Positions 25,313 to 34,784 of a stretch of DNA of 43,251 bases are shown here, piece after piece (the first letter of the stretch is position 1; the number at the start of each line of letters is the position of its first letter). A program made the position numbers and the translations under genes. Source of the stretch: Cloacibacterium sp. GTDB lineage: Bacteria > Bacteroidota > Bacteroidia > Flavobacteriales > Weeksellaceae. Under the pieces are notes generated by a model that did no database searches, was not told the DNA's origin, and was given only the letters and a program-made list of their open reading frames with translations. The stretch covers positions 1 through 43,251 of the forward strand of contig JAGOJI010000006.1 of NCBI GenBank assembly GCA_017995195.1, given 5' to 3'.

Positions 25313-26554
25313 ATGGATATATTACGATTTTTAACGGCAGGAAGTGTAGATGATGGAAAAAGCACATTGATAGGGCGTTTGTTGTACGATAGCAAAAATA
25401 TTCTTATCGATCAGCTTGAAGCCATTGAAAGAAGTACAAAAAATAGAGAAGATGGCAGTGTAGATTTGGCCTTGTTAACCGATGGTTTGCGAGCCGAAAG
25501 AGAACAAGGTATTACCATAGATGTGGCCTACAAATATTTCTCTACCCCCAAAAGAAAATTCATTATTGCTGATGCTCCGGGGCATATTCAGTATACCCGA
25601 AATATGGTTACGGGTGCTTCCAATGCAGATTTAATCATTATTTTAGTCGATGCCCGAAACGGCGTTATCGAACAAACCAGAAGGCACTCCATTATTGCTT
25701 CTTTGCTCAACATTCCTCATGTGGTGGTAGCGGTAAACAAAATGGACTTGGTAGGGTATTCCGAAGATCGGTTCAATGAAATCGTGGAAGAATACAACAA
25801 AGTAGCATCTGCATTAAACCTAAAAAACGTTCAGTTTATCCCGATAAGTGCATTAGATGGGGATAATATTGTAGATGAATCTCAGCATCTTACGTGGTAT
25901 AAGGGTATAACCTTGCTCCGGTATTTGGAGTCGGTAGAGTTGCAATCGTCTGTTAATCATAGCAATGCCCGTTTTCCTGTGCAGTTGGTGTTGCGTCCTC
26001 AAACCGAAGAATTGCATGACTACAGAGGCTATGCAGGTAAAATAGAAAGTGGAATTTTTAGGGTAAATGATAAGGTTAAAGTTTATCCGTATCAAATAGA
26101 AACTACAATTACCTCTATTGAAGTCGGTAATACCGAAGTAGAAGAAGCATTTGCTCCGCAAAGTGCCGTGTTGCATATTGCCGATGATATCGATATTAGC
26201 AGGGGAGATTTAATCGCCAAAGAAGATGATTTACTCAAAATAGGACAAGACATTGAAGCTCTAATTTGCTGGATGGACGAGAAACCACTATCGGTAGGTA
26301 GTAGATATACACTTCAGCATAATTCCAAATGCGTAACCACCATTGTTAAGGAAATTCGTTATCGTTTAGATGTTAATTCATTAAACAAAGAAGAATATCC
26401 TACTAAAGCTGAACTGAACGAAGTGGTGGAAGTTTTACTAAAAACTTCCGAACCTTTGAGCTACGACAGTTACAAAAATATCCGTGAAAACGGGGCAGCT
26501 GTTTTAATTGATGAAACCAGCTTTGTAACTGTAGGAGCAGTTTTGTTTAAATAA
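25313..26554 (+). CDS. cysN: Sulfate adenylyltransferase large subunit (GTPase)
   Basis: A 413-residue EF-Tu-like GTPase that drives APS formation by CysD. G1 is GSVDDGKSTLIGRLLYD at about residue 10, G3 is DAPGHIQYTRNMVTG, and G4 is NKMDLVGY; beta-barrel domains follow. The REQGITIDVAY switch-I block is intact. The protein ends after the barrel domains with no C-terminal APS-kinase (CysC) domain, so PAPS is not made by this protein. It is the third gene of the operon, 32 nt before the TSUP fusion gene. Confidence 0.96.
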   Translation: MDILRFLTAGSVDDGKSTLIGRLLYDSKNILIDQLEAIERSTKNREDGSVDLALLTDGLRAEREQGITIDVAYKYFSTPKRKFIIADAPGHIQYTRNMVTGASNADLIIILVDARNGVIEQTRRHSIIASLLNIPHVVVAVNKMDLVGYSEDRFNEIVEEYNKVASALNLKNVQFIPISALDGDNIVDESQHLTWYKGITLLRYLESVELQSSVNHSNARFPVQLVLRPQTEELHDYRGYAGKIESGIFRVNDKVKVYPYQIETTITSIEVGNTEVEEAFAPQSAVLHIADDIDISRGDLIAKEDDLLKIGQDIEALICWMDEKPLSVGSRYTLQHNSKCVTTIVKEIRYRLDVNSLNKEEYPTKAELNEVVEVLLKTSEPLSYDSYKNIRENGAAVLIDETSFVTVGAVLFK

Positions 26555-26586
26555 GAACGATAGAAAAGACCATAAAAACATAGAAC

Positions 26587-27900
26587 GTGCTTTCTGAAAA
26601 TTTTACCCATTATTTGCTCAATCAGCATCTGCCTATTTTTCTAAAAATGGAAGAGAAAAAGATTCTTATTGTAGGCGGTGGCGATTTAGCTTTTGAATTG
26701 GTGCTCAATATTTTAGAAAACGTTCCAGATGCTTTTGTTAAAGTTGTTTGTGAAGATCTTGATGCTCGAATAGATGAGCTTCAACAGGTATATACCCATC
26801 TTTCCGTTTCGCAGAAGCTATTCCATAAAAGCGATTTAGATACCATAGACATGGTTTTTATAGCTTCTGAAAATGAAGAACTAATACATGAGATTTCTGG
26901 AGAAGCCAAATCCAAGGGTATTTTGGTAAATGCACCTTGTCAAGCTACTATCAACGATTTCTATCTTAAAATCAACAAAAACAAAGGGAGTATAGAAACT
27001 CAAAAAAACTCTGAAATCAAATGGAAACGAATTGCCGGGCTGAGTTTGGGTGCTTTCTTTTTTATGATTTTGGGGTATATTGTATTTTCTCTTGTCCCCA
27101 TGGGAGAAATTTCGGTAGAAATTGTTCGGTTATATACCAGTATCGATGAGACTTTTTACTGGATGATTTTGGTGGGTTTTATAGCTCAGTTAATCGATGG
27201 GCTTTTAGGTATGGGATACGGCGTAACCTCTACAGCAGCCCTGTTGAGTATAGGTGTTCCACTACCTGCAATAAGTGGCAGTATCCACACAGCCGAGATG
27301 TTTTCGAGTGGAGCTTCGGGTTTTAGTCACTATAAATTCGGGAATATCAACAAAAAACTTCTTCGTTTTCTTATTGTCCCGGGAGTTATAGGCTCTGTTG
27401 TTGGGGCGATAATGCTGTCAAAATTCAGTTTGGAATATTCGGGAGTTATCAAGCCGTTTTTGGCGGGTTATACCTTTCTTTTAGGCGTTAGAATTCTGTA
27501 TCAAGCATTCAAGAAAAAACAAAAAACCAAAAAAGTGAAAAATGTAGGTTGGTTGGCGTTTTTCGGCGGATTTTTGGATTCTTTTGGCGGTGGTGGTTGG
27601 GGACCATTGGTAACCAGTACTTTGATTTCTAAAGGTAAAACACCAAGATTTGTTATAGGCACGGTAAGTTTGTCCGAATTTTTTGTTACTTTGGCAAGTG
27701 CATTAACTTTTTTTGCTTTCTTGGGTCTGAGCCATTGGCAGGTTATTTTAGGACTCATTGTGGGTGGAGTTGTAGCTGCACCTATTGCTGCAAAATTATC
27801 GGGTAAACTGCCCGTTAAAGCCATGTTTATAGGTGTGGGAATATTGGTTATTATTTGGTCTTTAAATATTTTGGTAAAAGTTTTGTTCAAGATTTTTTAA
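26587..27900 (+). CDS. TSUP (TauE/SafE) transporter fused to a siroheme-synthase-like NAD-binding domain
   Basis: A 437-residue two-part protein. Residues about 10-130 resemble the precorrin-2 dehydrogenase half of CysG/Met8 (HLPIFLK, VGGGDLAFELV, MVFIASENEEL, GILVNAPCQ, INDFYLK). From residue 148 on it is a TauE/SafE-type permease of about nine hydrophobic segments with DGLLGMGYGVTST and FGGGGWGPLVTS. At the position of the catalytic Asp of CysG (VVDAP) this protein has Cys118 (VNAPC), so dehydrogenase activity is doubtful by eye alignment. Linkage to cysHDN suggests transport of sulfite or another sulfur oxyanion. The GTG at 26587 is the first possible start after an in-frame TAG at 26581; a later ATG at 26647 would cut off the first strand. 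Confidence 0.82.
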   Translation: MLSENFTHYLLNQHLPIFLKMEEKKILIVGGGDLAFELVLNILENVPDAFVKVVCEDLDARIDELQQVYTHLSVSQKLFHKSDLDTIDMVFIASENEELIHEISGEAKSKGILVNAPCQATINDFYLKINKNKGSIETQKNSEIKWKRIAGLSLGAFFFMILGYIVFSLVPMGEISVEIVRLYTSIDETFYWMILVGFIAQLIDGLLGMGYGVTSTAALLSIGVPLPAISGSIHTAEMFSSGASGFSHYKFGNINKKLLRFLIVPGVIGSVVGAIMLSKFSLEYSGVIKPFLAGYTFLLGVRILYQAFKKKQKTKKVKNVGWLAFFGGFLDSFGGGGWGPLVTSTLISKGKTPRFVIGTVSLSEFFVTLASALTFFAFLGLSHWQVILGLIVGGVVAAPIAAKLSGKLPVKAMFIGVGILVIIWSLNILVKVLFKIF

Positions 27901-28157
27901 TAGAGTTTCTGAGATTGAAAGAAGCTAAATTTATAAAACATATTTTCTAAGATTTGAGAGAAAATAATACTCTGTATTTCTTAAAATAAACGTTTGCATC
28001 TTTATATACAAGGTCATAATTAACAACAGAAACAGAAACTTTGAAGTTTAAAAAATAAATATCAACACATGAATGCTCATGCCAAAATTATATTTTGGCA
28101 CACAAAGAGTATGATGAAGAGGGTTTCATTTATCCGAAAAAAAATAATAAAAATCAG

Positions 28158-29984
28158 ATGAAAAAATATTTTAGTTTATCATTATTACTCATAGCAATAG
28201 GTGTTCACGCTCAGTATTTAATTGTTGGGCAAGATAGCATTACTCTCAAAAAGTTTAAAGAAGAGAATAAATATAGCTTAGAGAATTCGGGTGTCGAAAA
28301 AACAATTAATTCTGTTATTAATTTTCGCTTGCTCCAGCAATTTGCTAAAGAACAAAAAGCAGATACCATAGCTTATTTTAGAACTCAGATGTTCCAAAAA
28401 GAACAAGAGCTTCGGAATAACAATTTCTATCCCCGAAATATGGAGGAATCTTTGCTTAAAGAATATCTCTCTGCCAACCAAATCGAGCAAAAAGTACTGA
28501 TGTTTTTTGTGCAGAAGGAGAAAGATGATAAAAATGACTATACCAAGATTTACAACGAGGTAAAATCGGGAAAAATCTCCATGGAAGAAGCCATCAAAAA
28601 ATATACAAAAGGCAATGCTGAAGCCGTGTATATAAAAACAGGACTTATGGATCATCAGTCAGATTTACAACTCCAGCGTTTGCAAGTAGGAGAATATTCA
28701 TCTTTAGTCAATACAGCTTCTGTAGCAACTTTTATGAAATTGGTTGCTAAAAGGCCATCTTTGGGGTATCTTTATTTCGGAACACTTTCTTATCCTAATA
28801 ATGCTGAGGCAGAAAACACGAAAAAACAAATAGAGGAAGCCTTGAAAAGCGGGAAAAAATTTGAAGAAGTTGCCAAAATCTACGGAAGTACTCAAAATGA
28901 GAAAGAAAACGGAGGTTTAGTAACCGGATCACCCACTTTGCCCGATGAGGTATACGAACAACTGAAGAACAAAAAAGAAGGAGAATATTCCCAACCTATT
29001 TTAATAGGAAATCAATGGTTTATTTTCAATATTTATTCAAAAATACCTTATGTGTTTTCAGAAAAATACAATGATTTTTTTATTAAAGAAATGAAAGCCT
29101 CTCGGTATGGCGATGTTTTAGCAGAAAAATTAATAGAATCTTTGAAAGCAAGCTCAGCATATAAGGAATATGCAGATTTTCAAAAGATCAAAAAATCCTA
29201 TCAGGAGTACGCTTCCTACAAAAACCCTTCGGCAATACTCTACGAATACAAAGGCAAAAAATTCACGTACGCCGATTTGAAAAAAGAAATCGACCAAAAA
29301 ATTAAAAATACCGATAAAATACCGGCAGAGCAATGGTCGAATCTTTTAGATTTTAAAAATAAAGCCGATATTTACCAAACCTACGAAGAAGGTTTTTATA
29401 ACCAACCCAACATCAAGGAGCAATTGGAAAGCCATAAGCAACATTTGTACGCCAACTACATCTACAGCCATTGGCTAAAGGGAGAAATAGAAAATCATCC
29501 CGAAAAAATTACGGCATATTACCAACAAAACAAAGAAAAATATATTTTAGAATCTCACGCAAAGGGCAGGGTAGCTATCTTATCAGACGAAAGCCTGAAA
29601 AACAAAGTTGAGAAAGAGATCGCTCAACCTCAAAATTGGGAAAATCTCAAAAAAGAATTTGTAGGAAAACTCAATACCAAAAACCAGATACTCGTTTATT
29701 TTGAAGAAGGTGAGATGTCCGAGAATGCTGATGTTTTTAAAGTTCACCGGATTCCTTTCAGCAAAGGAGTGCATCACGTGAAAATGGGAGAGAGAACACT
29801 GGTTATTGCGATTGACGAAATATTGCCTTCGAGACCTATGACATTGGAGGAAGCCAAAGATAAAATAGAGGAAGTTCTTACGGAACAAAAACTTACCGAA
29901 ACTATTGCTCAGCAGCGGCTAAAAACAAAAATTACTATACAGCCTTCTTTCCAAAAAGATTTGGAGCAGAATTTTAAGAAATAA
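28158..29984 (+). CDS. Periplasmic peptidyl-prolyl isomerase-like chaperone
   Basis: A 608-residue secreted protein with parvulin-type (PPIC/rotamase) character. A signal peptide (KKYFSLSLLLIAIGVHA|Q) begins at the ATG at 28158, preferred over an in-frame ATG 63 nt upstream that would precede it with polar residues. A rotamase-like region is at about residues 205-305 (YGSTQNEKENGGLVTG, with VYEQLKNKKEGEYSQPI), but the first strand lacks the usual active-site-region His (GYLYFGT where R-x-x-H-I-L is typical). A second, weaker repeat lies at about 480-600. It is probably a chaperone for outer-membrane proteins with reduced or no isomerase activity. It lies immediately upstream of a SurA homologue. 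Confidence 0.75.
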   Translation: MKKYFSLSLLLIAIGVHAQYLIVGQDSITLKKFKEENKYSLENSGVEKTINSVINFRLLQQFAKEQKADTIAYFRTQMFQKEQELRNNNFYPRNMEESLLKEYLSANQIEQKVLMFFVQKEKDDKNDYTKIYNEVKSGKISMEEAIKKYTKGNAEAVYIKTGLMDHQSDLQLQRLQVGEYSSLVNTASVATFMKLVAKRPSLGYLYFGTLSYPNNAEAENTKKQIEEALKSGKKFEEVAKIYGSTQNEKENGGLVTGSPTLPDEVYEQLKNKKEGEYSQPILIGNQWFIFNIYSKIPYVFSEKYNDFFIKEMKASRYGDVLAEKLIESLKASSAYKEYADFQKIKKSYQEYASYKNPSAILYEYKGKKFTYADLKKEIDQKIKNTDKIPAEQWSNLLDFKNKADIYQTYEEGFYNQPNIKEQLESHKQHLYANYIYSHWLKGEIENHPEKITAYYQQNKEKYILESHAKGRVAILSDESLKNKVEKEIAQPQNWENLKKEFVGKLNTKNQILVYFEEGEMSENADVFKVHRIPFSKGVHHVKMGERTLVIAIDEILPSRPMTLEEAKDKIEEVLTEQKLTETIAQQRLKTKITIQPSFQKDLEQNFKK

Positions 29985-30021
29985 TTATAATAAAAAATTT
30001 AGGAAATATCGTTGAGAATCC

Positions 30022-30029
30022 TATTTTTG
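30022..30029 (+). promoter_or_regulatory. surA-like gene promoter -7 element
   Basis: TATTTTTG, 21 nt before the ATG at 30051; no good -33 element. It indicates that the second isomerase gene can be transcribed separately from the first. Confidence 0.5.
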
Positions 30030-30050
30030 CAGTTCAATTAAAATTTAGAA

Positions 30051-31415
30051 ATGATAAGAAATATAAGACAGTTGTTTTTTTTAGGAATATTTTTCTCCCT
30101 CATTTCCTTTCTTGCTCCGGCACAATTACAGAAAGGTCAACTGGTAGACGGTATTGCGGCGGTTATTGGGAATGAAATTGTTTTGGAGTCGGATATCGAA
30201 GAGCAAGAAAACTATGCCAAACAACAAGGAGCAGCGGTTACCAACAAGTGTGAGTTTTTTGAAGGACTTCTAAGTAATAAATTTTTGATTTATCATGCCA
30301 AAAAAGATACGCTTATTGAAGACAGATCCAAAATGATTAAGGAAAACGCAACACAAAAATACAACCAAATTATAGGGCAATTTCCATCTGAAAAAGCCAT
30401 GTTGGAGGCTTATAAATTCAGAAATTCCTATGAAATGAAAAATGCGATTGAAAAAATAGATACCGACAACTACTACGGACAGAGCAAATTTCAGAGAATT
30501 ACAGATAAAACCGATGTTACGCCTAATGAAGTAACGGATTTCTACAACGCTTACAAATACCAACTTCCTGAGGTAAAAGAGGAGGTGGTTTTGTCTCAAA
30601 TTGTGATGTATCCTAAGCTCACAGACGCTCACAAACAAGAAATTATTGATAAACTCAAAAAAATAAAAAAAGATATTCTTGCAGGAGAGAGTTTTGAAAG
30701 TCAGGCTCGAATTTATTCGGAAGATCCGGGTTCTGCTGCCAATGGCGGACTTTATTCAAACGTGCCCAAGGGAAGAATGGTAAAACCCTTTGAAGCAGCG
30801 GCTCTCAATTTACAGGAAGATGAAATCTCAGATCCCGTAGAGACGGAATATGGCTATCATATCATTCAATTGGTCAAAAAAAGTGGAAAAATGTATGATG
30901 CCCGACATATTCTCCTAAAAACAGAACCCAATGCGGCTGAAATTGAAGCTGCCAAAAAAGAGTTACACGATCTCAGAGATCAAATTTTGGCAGGCAAAAT
31001 CACTTTTAAAGAAGCTGCACACCGATATTCCGATGATAAAAATACCAAATTCAACGCAGGGGTAATTTCGTCTCAAGATGGTTCCGATAAAATAGAAAAA
31101 CTCCAACTTCCACCTACTGTTGCCTATCAAATCGCAGGGCATAATATAGGAGATATTACTGAGGTTTTTCAAGATGAAATGAACCAGAGAAAAACTGTAG
31201 TTATCGTAAAGATAGATAACATTATTCCTGCACACCAACTCGAACTGTCTACAGACTACGAAAGAGTGAAAGCAATGGCTCTTAATAAGAAGAAAAACGA
31301 AATGGTTGAAAAATGGGTAAAGGAAAAACTTCCTGAAACCTTTATTTCTATAGACAATCGCTATAAAGATTGTAAATTCAAAACCAACTGGAATCAGGAA
31401 TCTATCGCCAAATAA
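30051..31415 (+). CDS. Peptidylprolyl isomerase, SurA family
   Basis: A 454-residue periplasmic chaperone/isomerase for outer-membrane protein assembly. A signal peptide (FLGIFFSLISFLAPAQ, cleaved at about residue 24) leads into the SurA N-terminal domain (DGIAAVIGNEIVLESDIE). Two rotamase domains follow: about 175-275 (VVLSQIVMYP, SEDPGSAANGGLYS, EYGYHIIQLV) and 280-385 (DARHILLKTEP, AHRYSDDKNTKFNAG). The second has the standard R-H-I-L strand. Length and order are typical of Bacteroidota SurA proteins. It ends at a strong terminator. Confidence 0.92.
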   Translation: MIRNIRQLFFLGIFFSLISFLAPAQLQKGQLVDGIAAVIGNEIVLESDIEEQENYAKQQGAAVTNKCEFFEGLLSNKFLIYHAKKDTLIEDRSKMIKENATQKYNQIIGQFPSEKAMLEAYKFRNSYEMKNAIEKIDTDNYYGQSKFQRITDKTDVTPNEVTDFYNAYKYQLPEVKEEVVLSQIVMYPKLTDAHKQEIIDKLKKIKKDILAGESFESQARIYSEDPGSAANGGLYSNVPKGRMVKPFEAAALNLQEDEISDPVETEYGYHIIQLVKKSGKMYDARHILLKTEPNAAEIEAAKKELHDLRDQILAGKITFKEAAHRYSDDKNTKFNAGVISSQDGSDKIEKLQLPPTVAYQIAGHNIGDITEVFQDEMNQRKTVVIVKIDNIIPAHQLELSTDYERVKAMALNKKKNEMVEKWVKEKLPETFISIDNRYKDCKFKTNWNQESIAK

Positions 31416-31420
31416 AATAT

Positions 31421-31447
31421 AACCTTTGCAAAAGCAAAGGTTTTTTT
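31421..31447 (+). terminator. Terminator of the surA-like gene
   Basis: A perfect stem AACCTTTGC / GCAAAGGTT with an AAAA loop runs into seven T, 5 nt after the stop codon. Confidence 0.95.
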
Positions 31448-31734
31448 ATGAATAGAATTAAAGAAGATGTGTGTCAATCTATCATTACTATTAAGTTAAC
31501 CTCAATTCGGGATAAGATTTTATCGCAAGAGCAAACAAAGATATTTATTAGATTGATTTTCATTAATTTAAGATAAATAAATCTAAGATTCAACGCAGTC
31601 AAATAAAAAAGGAGGCAAATGCGATTTTAAATATTGTGAAAAAATAAGGAAGAAAAAACCTTTGCGTTGCCTTTTCGAGATAAAAATACATTGAGCTTGT
31701 CGTTACTTAAGATTGAAAAAAATGTTGATATATA

Positions 31735-31771
31735 AAAAAATAAAAATGCCACTCGAAAAAAGTGGCATTTT
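31735..31771 (-). terminator. Terminator of the pyrophosphatase gene
   Basis: A perfect 11-bp stem AAAATGCCACT / AGTGGCATTTT with a 7-nt loop; on the minus strand it continues into a T-rich tract. It is 22 nt after the stop of the gene at 31794. Confidence 0.93.
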
Positions 31772-31793
31772 GTATAACTAATCAAAGAAATGT

Positions 31794-34550
31794 TTACAGT
31801 CCTAAAACTCGGACATCAATTCTTCTATTTTTTGCTTTACATTCTGCAGTATCATTAGCCTCACATACGGGAAATTCAGGACCATAGCCCTCTGCTTCTA
31901 TTCTGTCTGCAACAATTCCTCTTGTTACCAAATCTGCTTTTGCGGCTTCTGCTCTTTCTTTGGAAAGTTGCATATTGGCATTTTTATCTCCAGTATTGTC
32001 AGTATAACCACCTAATTTTACTTTCAGTGTAGGATAAGCATTTAGGATTTTATATAGATTATCCAAAGCATTTTTAGAATCCGGCTTCAGAGTACTTTTC
32101 CCGGTTTCAAAATATAAGTTTTCTATGGTAAACCAGTTATCTTTTCTCAATAGGCCTTTATCGTTCATTTTGAGTCCATCTGCCAAAAATGAAATCTGAC
32201 TTGTTTCTCCGATTTTCAAAACATCGTTATTGGGTAATTTCAAATCAATGATTTTTCCGGTGTCGTATACAAAATCTCCGGCTTCATTTACCTTACCTTT
32301 TACCTCTACAATATCTCCTTCTATCTCTTTGTCATCAGTAGGCTCAGTATGTTGAAGGTTTGTTGTATTACTTCCCTTATTATTCATCAATTGTAGAGCT
32401 TCTAATTTTTCTTGTCTGTTATTTTGAATTTTATCGGCATGAAGTTTTGCTAAAGTAGGAGCAATAACCAAAGAAACGATAGACATGAGCTTAATTAGAA
32501 TATTCATGGAAGGTCCCGATGTATCTTTAAAAGGGTCTCCTACTGTATCTCCGGTTACCGATGCCTTGTGTGGTTCGGATTTTTTATAGAAAGTTTCTCC
32601 GTTGATGTCTACACCTTTTTCAAAAGATTTTTTGGCATTATCCCAAGCACCGCCTGCATTGTTTTGGAACATACCCATTAGTACACCACTCACGGTAGCA
32701 CCTGCTAAAAATCCTCCTAAAACTTCAGGGCCGAAAATAAATCCGATTAAAAGTGGAGAAACAATCGCAATAGCACCGGGGAGCATCATTTTTTTGATGG
32801 AAGCATCGGTAGAGATTGCCACACATTTGTCGTATTCTGGTTTGCCTGTTCCTTCCAAAATTCCGGGAATTTCACGGAACTGTCTACGTACTTCTTCCAC
32901 CATTGCCATGGCGGCTTGTCCTACCGCTGTAATTGCCAAGGAAGAAAAGATGAAAGGAATCATGGCTCCCACAAATAATCCTGCTAAAACATCGGCACGG
33001 TAGATGTCGATCCCATCGATTCCTGCAATTCCTACAAAGGCTGCAAATAGGGCTAAAGCCGTTAGTGCTGCCGATGCAATCGCAAAACCTTTTCCGGTTG
33101 CAGCTGTAGTATTTCCTACGGCATCTAAAATATCTGTTTTTTCACGAACCTCGCTGGGTAGTTCACTCATTTCTGCAATTCCTCCTGCGTTGTCGGCAAT
33201 TGGTCCAAAAGCATCAATTGCCAATTGCATGGCAGTAGTTGCCATCATACCTGCTGCTGCAATAGCTACACCGTACAATCCTGCACAGAGATAAGATCCG
33301 TAGATTCCACCTGCCAATACCAAAATAGGTAAAAAGGTAGATTCCATACCTACTGAAAGTCCACCGATAATGTTGGTAGCGTGCCCAGTAGAGGATTGTT
33401 TTACAATACTCATTACAGGTCTTTTTCCCATGGCAGTATAATATTCTGTGATGATACTCATTAAAGTACCTACTACCAATCCTACAATAATAGCTCCGAA
33501 AACGCCCATTTTGGTAAATTCGTGACCTCTGAGAACCATTTGTTCGGGCAATAGATAATCAACTAAGAAATAAGAAGCAACCGCTGTTAAAACAATACTT
33601 CCCCAGTTTCCTAAGTTTAGAGCATTTTGAACTTTTACAGTGCTCAGACCTACTTGATCTCCTACCTTTACAAAAAAAGTCCCAATGATGGAGAAAATAA
33701 TTCCCATTCCTGCAATCAACATCGGTAAAAGAATAGGAGCAAATCCTTGAAAACTATCATTAGAAATAGTTTCTCTTCCCAAAACCATAGTGGCCAAAAC
33801 GGTTGCTACATACGAACCGAATAAGTCTGCACCCATACCGGCTACATCGCCTACATTGTCTCCTACGTTATCTGCTATAGTTGCCGGGTTTCTTGGATCA
33901 TCTTCAGGAATCCCTGCTTCTACTTTCCCTACTAAGTCTGCACCTACATCGGCAGCTTTGGTGTAAATTCCACCACCTACTCGTGCGAAAAGAGCAATAG
34001 ATTCCGCTCCTAAAGAAAAACCGGTAAGAATTTCGATAGCCTTTTCCATTTCGTGACTGTCTACTGCGGCGTTGGGAGCAAATATTTGTTTGATGATTAA
34101 AAATAAAGCACCAAGTCCTAAAACTGCCAATCCGGCTACGCCCATTCCCATTACCGAACCTCCGGTAAAAGAAACTTTTAAGGCTTTGGATAGCGAGGTT
34201 TTTGCTGCTTCAGCAGTTCTCACATTGGCTTTGGTGGCAATCTTCATACCAATGTATCCTGCCAATGCACTGAAAATGGCTCCTATAACGAAGGCAATTG
34301 CAATGCTCCAGTGAGAATTTTCGTTGCTCATTCCCATAAAACCAAGAAGGATAGCAACAATAATAACAAAATAAGTGAGGACTTTGTACTCGGCTTTCAG
34401 GAAAGCCATTGCTCCGTCTGCAATATGTCCACTAATCTCTTTCATACGCTCGTTTCCGGCACTTTGCTTGCTTACCCACTCACTTTGAATAAATGTGTAG
34501 AGTAAGGCTACTACACCGAAAATCGGCACCAAATAAAATAAAGTATTCAT
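31794..34550 (-). CDS. hppA: Membrane-bound ion-translocating pyrophosphatase with C-terminal OmpA domain
   Basis: A 918-residue fusion. Residues about 1-700 are a 16-helix membrane pyrophosphatase that couples PPi hydrolysis to ion pumping: [33 protein letters not shown] and DNAGGIAEM are present. GNTTAATGK has Ala where K+-independent pumps have Lys, implying K+ dependence. After a polar linker (about 704-800), the last 115 residues form an OmpA-like peptidoglycan-binding domain ([43 protein letters not shown]). Helix 6 has Gly in ADLFGSY where many pumps have Glu, and helix 5 has Glu in [10 protein letters not shown], a layout reported for Flavobacterium-type proton pumps. H+ is thus likelier than Na+, but not proved. 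ATGs at 34559 or 34604 are alternative starts. Confidence 0.92.
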   Translation of the reverse strand: MNTLFYLVPIFGVVALLYTFIQSEWVSKQSAGNERMKEISGHIADGAMAFLKAEYKVLTYFVIIVAILLGFMGMSNENSHWSIAIAFVIGAIFSALAGYIGMKIATKANVRTAEAAKTSLSKALKVSFTGGSVMGMGVAGLAVLGLGALFLIIKQIFAPNAAVDSHEMEKAIEILTGFSLGAESIALFARVGGGIYTKAADVGADLVGKVEAGIPEDDPRNPATIADNVGDNVGDVAGMGADLFGSYVATVLATMVLGRETISNDSFQGFAPILLPMLIAGMGIIFSIIGTFFVKVGDQVGLSTVKVQNALNLGNWGSIVLTAVASYFLVDYLLPEQMVLRGHEFTKMGVFGAIIVGLVVGTLMSIITEYYTAMGKRPVMSIVKQSSTGHATNIIGGLSVGMESTFLPILVLAGGIYGSYLCAGLYGVAIAAAGMMATTAMQLAIDAFGPIADNAGGIAEMSELPSEVREKTDILDAVGNTTAATGKGFAIASAALTALALFAAFVGIAGIDGIDIYRADVLAGLFVGAMIPFIFSSLAITAVGQAAMAMVEEVRRQFREIPGILEGTGKPEYDKCVAISTDASIKKMMLPGAIAIVSPLLIGFIFGPEVLGGFLAGATVSGVLMGMFQNNAGGAWDNAKKSFEKGVDINGETFYKKSEPHKASVTGDTVGDPFKDTSGPSMNILIKLMSIVSLVIAPTLAKLHADKIQNNRQEKLEALQLMNNKGSNTTNLQHTEPTDDKEIEGDIVEVKGKVNEAGDFVYDTGKIIDLKLPNNDVLKIGETSQISFLADGLKMNDKGLLRKDNWFTIENLYFETGKSTLKPDSKNALDNLYKILNAYPTLKVKLGGYTDNTGDKNANMQLSKERAEAAKADLVTRGIVADRIEAEGYGPEFPVCEANDTAECKAKNRRIDVRVLGL

Positions 34551-34586
34551 TCCTATCATTTTATATATTAAAAAGTTATAAGATGC

Positions 34587-34594
34587 CAAATTTA
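34587..34594 (-). promoter_or_regulatory. Pyrophosphatase promoter -7 element
   Basis: Minus-strand TAAATTTG, 36 nt ahead of the ATG at 34550. It lies inside the longer frame beginning at 34604, which supports the later start. The -33 element is not clear. Confidence 0.45.
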
Positions 34595-34757
34595 CTAAAA
34601 ACATTGAGAATGGAAGTATTGATATTCATCATATTTTAGTACCTGTGTATCATCTTAATAAAGTTTAAAAGTCTAAAAATCTTTATTTTAGAAACTCTTT
34701 TGTGTAGGAGGAGGTTTAAGAGTTCTTTAATTTCTCCCGATATTTCCATTAAATTAT

Positions 34758-34765
34758 TACATTTG
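34758..34765 (+). promoter_or_regulatory. Symporter gene promoter -7 element
   Basis: TACATTTG, 19 nt before the ATG at 34785; the -33 element is weak. Confidence 0.4.
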
Positions 34766-34784
34766 CGAGAATTAATTTAAATAT

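Larger units (their letters stand above)
31416..31793. other. Intergenic region between surA-like gene and pyrophosphatase
   Basis: A 378-bp gap bounded by one terminator for each converging gene (31421-31447 and 31735-31771). Between them is AT-rich sequence with a small inverted pair TTAGATT / AATCTAA (31549-31594), a minus-strand -7 match TATCTTTG (31536-31543), and a 42-codon frame that I do not accept as a gene. Confidence 0.5.

Noticed and set aside
26647-27900. ATG at 26647 as the start of the TSUP fusion
   Set aside because: It would remove HLPIFLK, which matches the beginning of the CysG/Met8 domain; the GTG at 26587 retains it.
28069-28161. A 30-codon frame overlapping (ATGA) the start of the first isomerase gene
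   Set aside because: Very basic, low-complexity product in AT-rich sequence; the overlap alone is weak evidence for a leader peptide.
31490-31540. Possible insertion-sequence end around TTAACCTCAATTCGGGATAAG
   Set aside because: Only a vague resemblance; no transposase fragment, partner inverted repeat or target duplication is present.
31448-31576. A 42-codon plus-strand frame after the surA-like terminator
   Set aside because: It begins right after the terminator T run, has no promoter motif, and shows no recognisable protein pattern.
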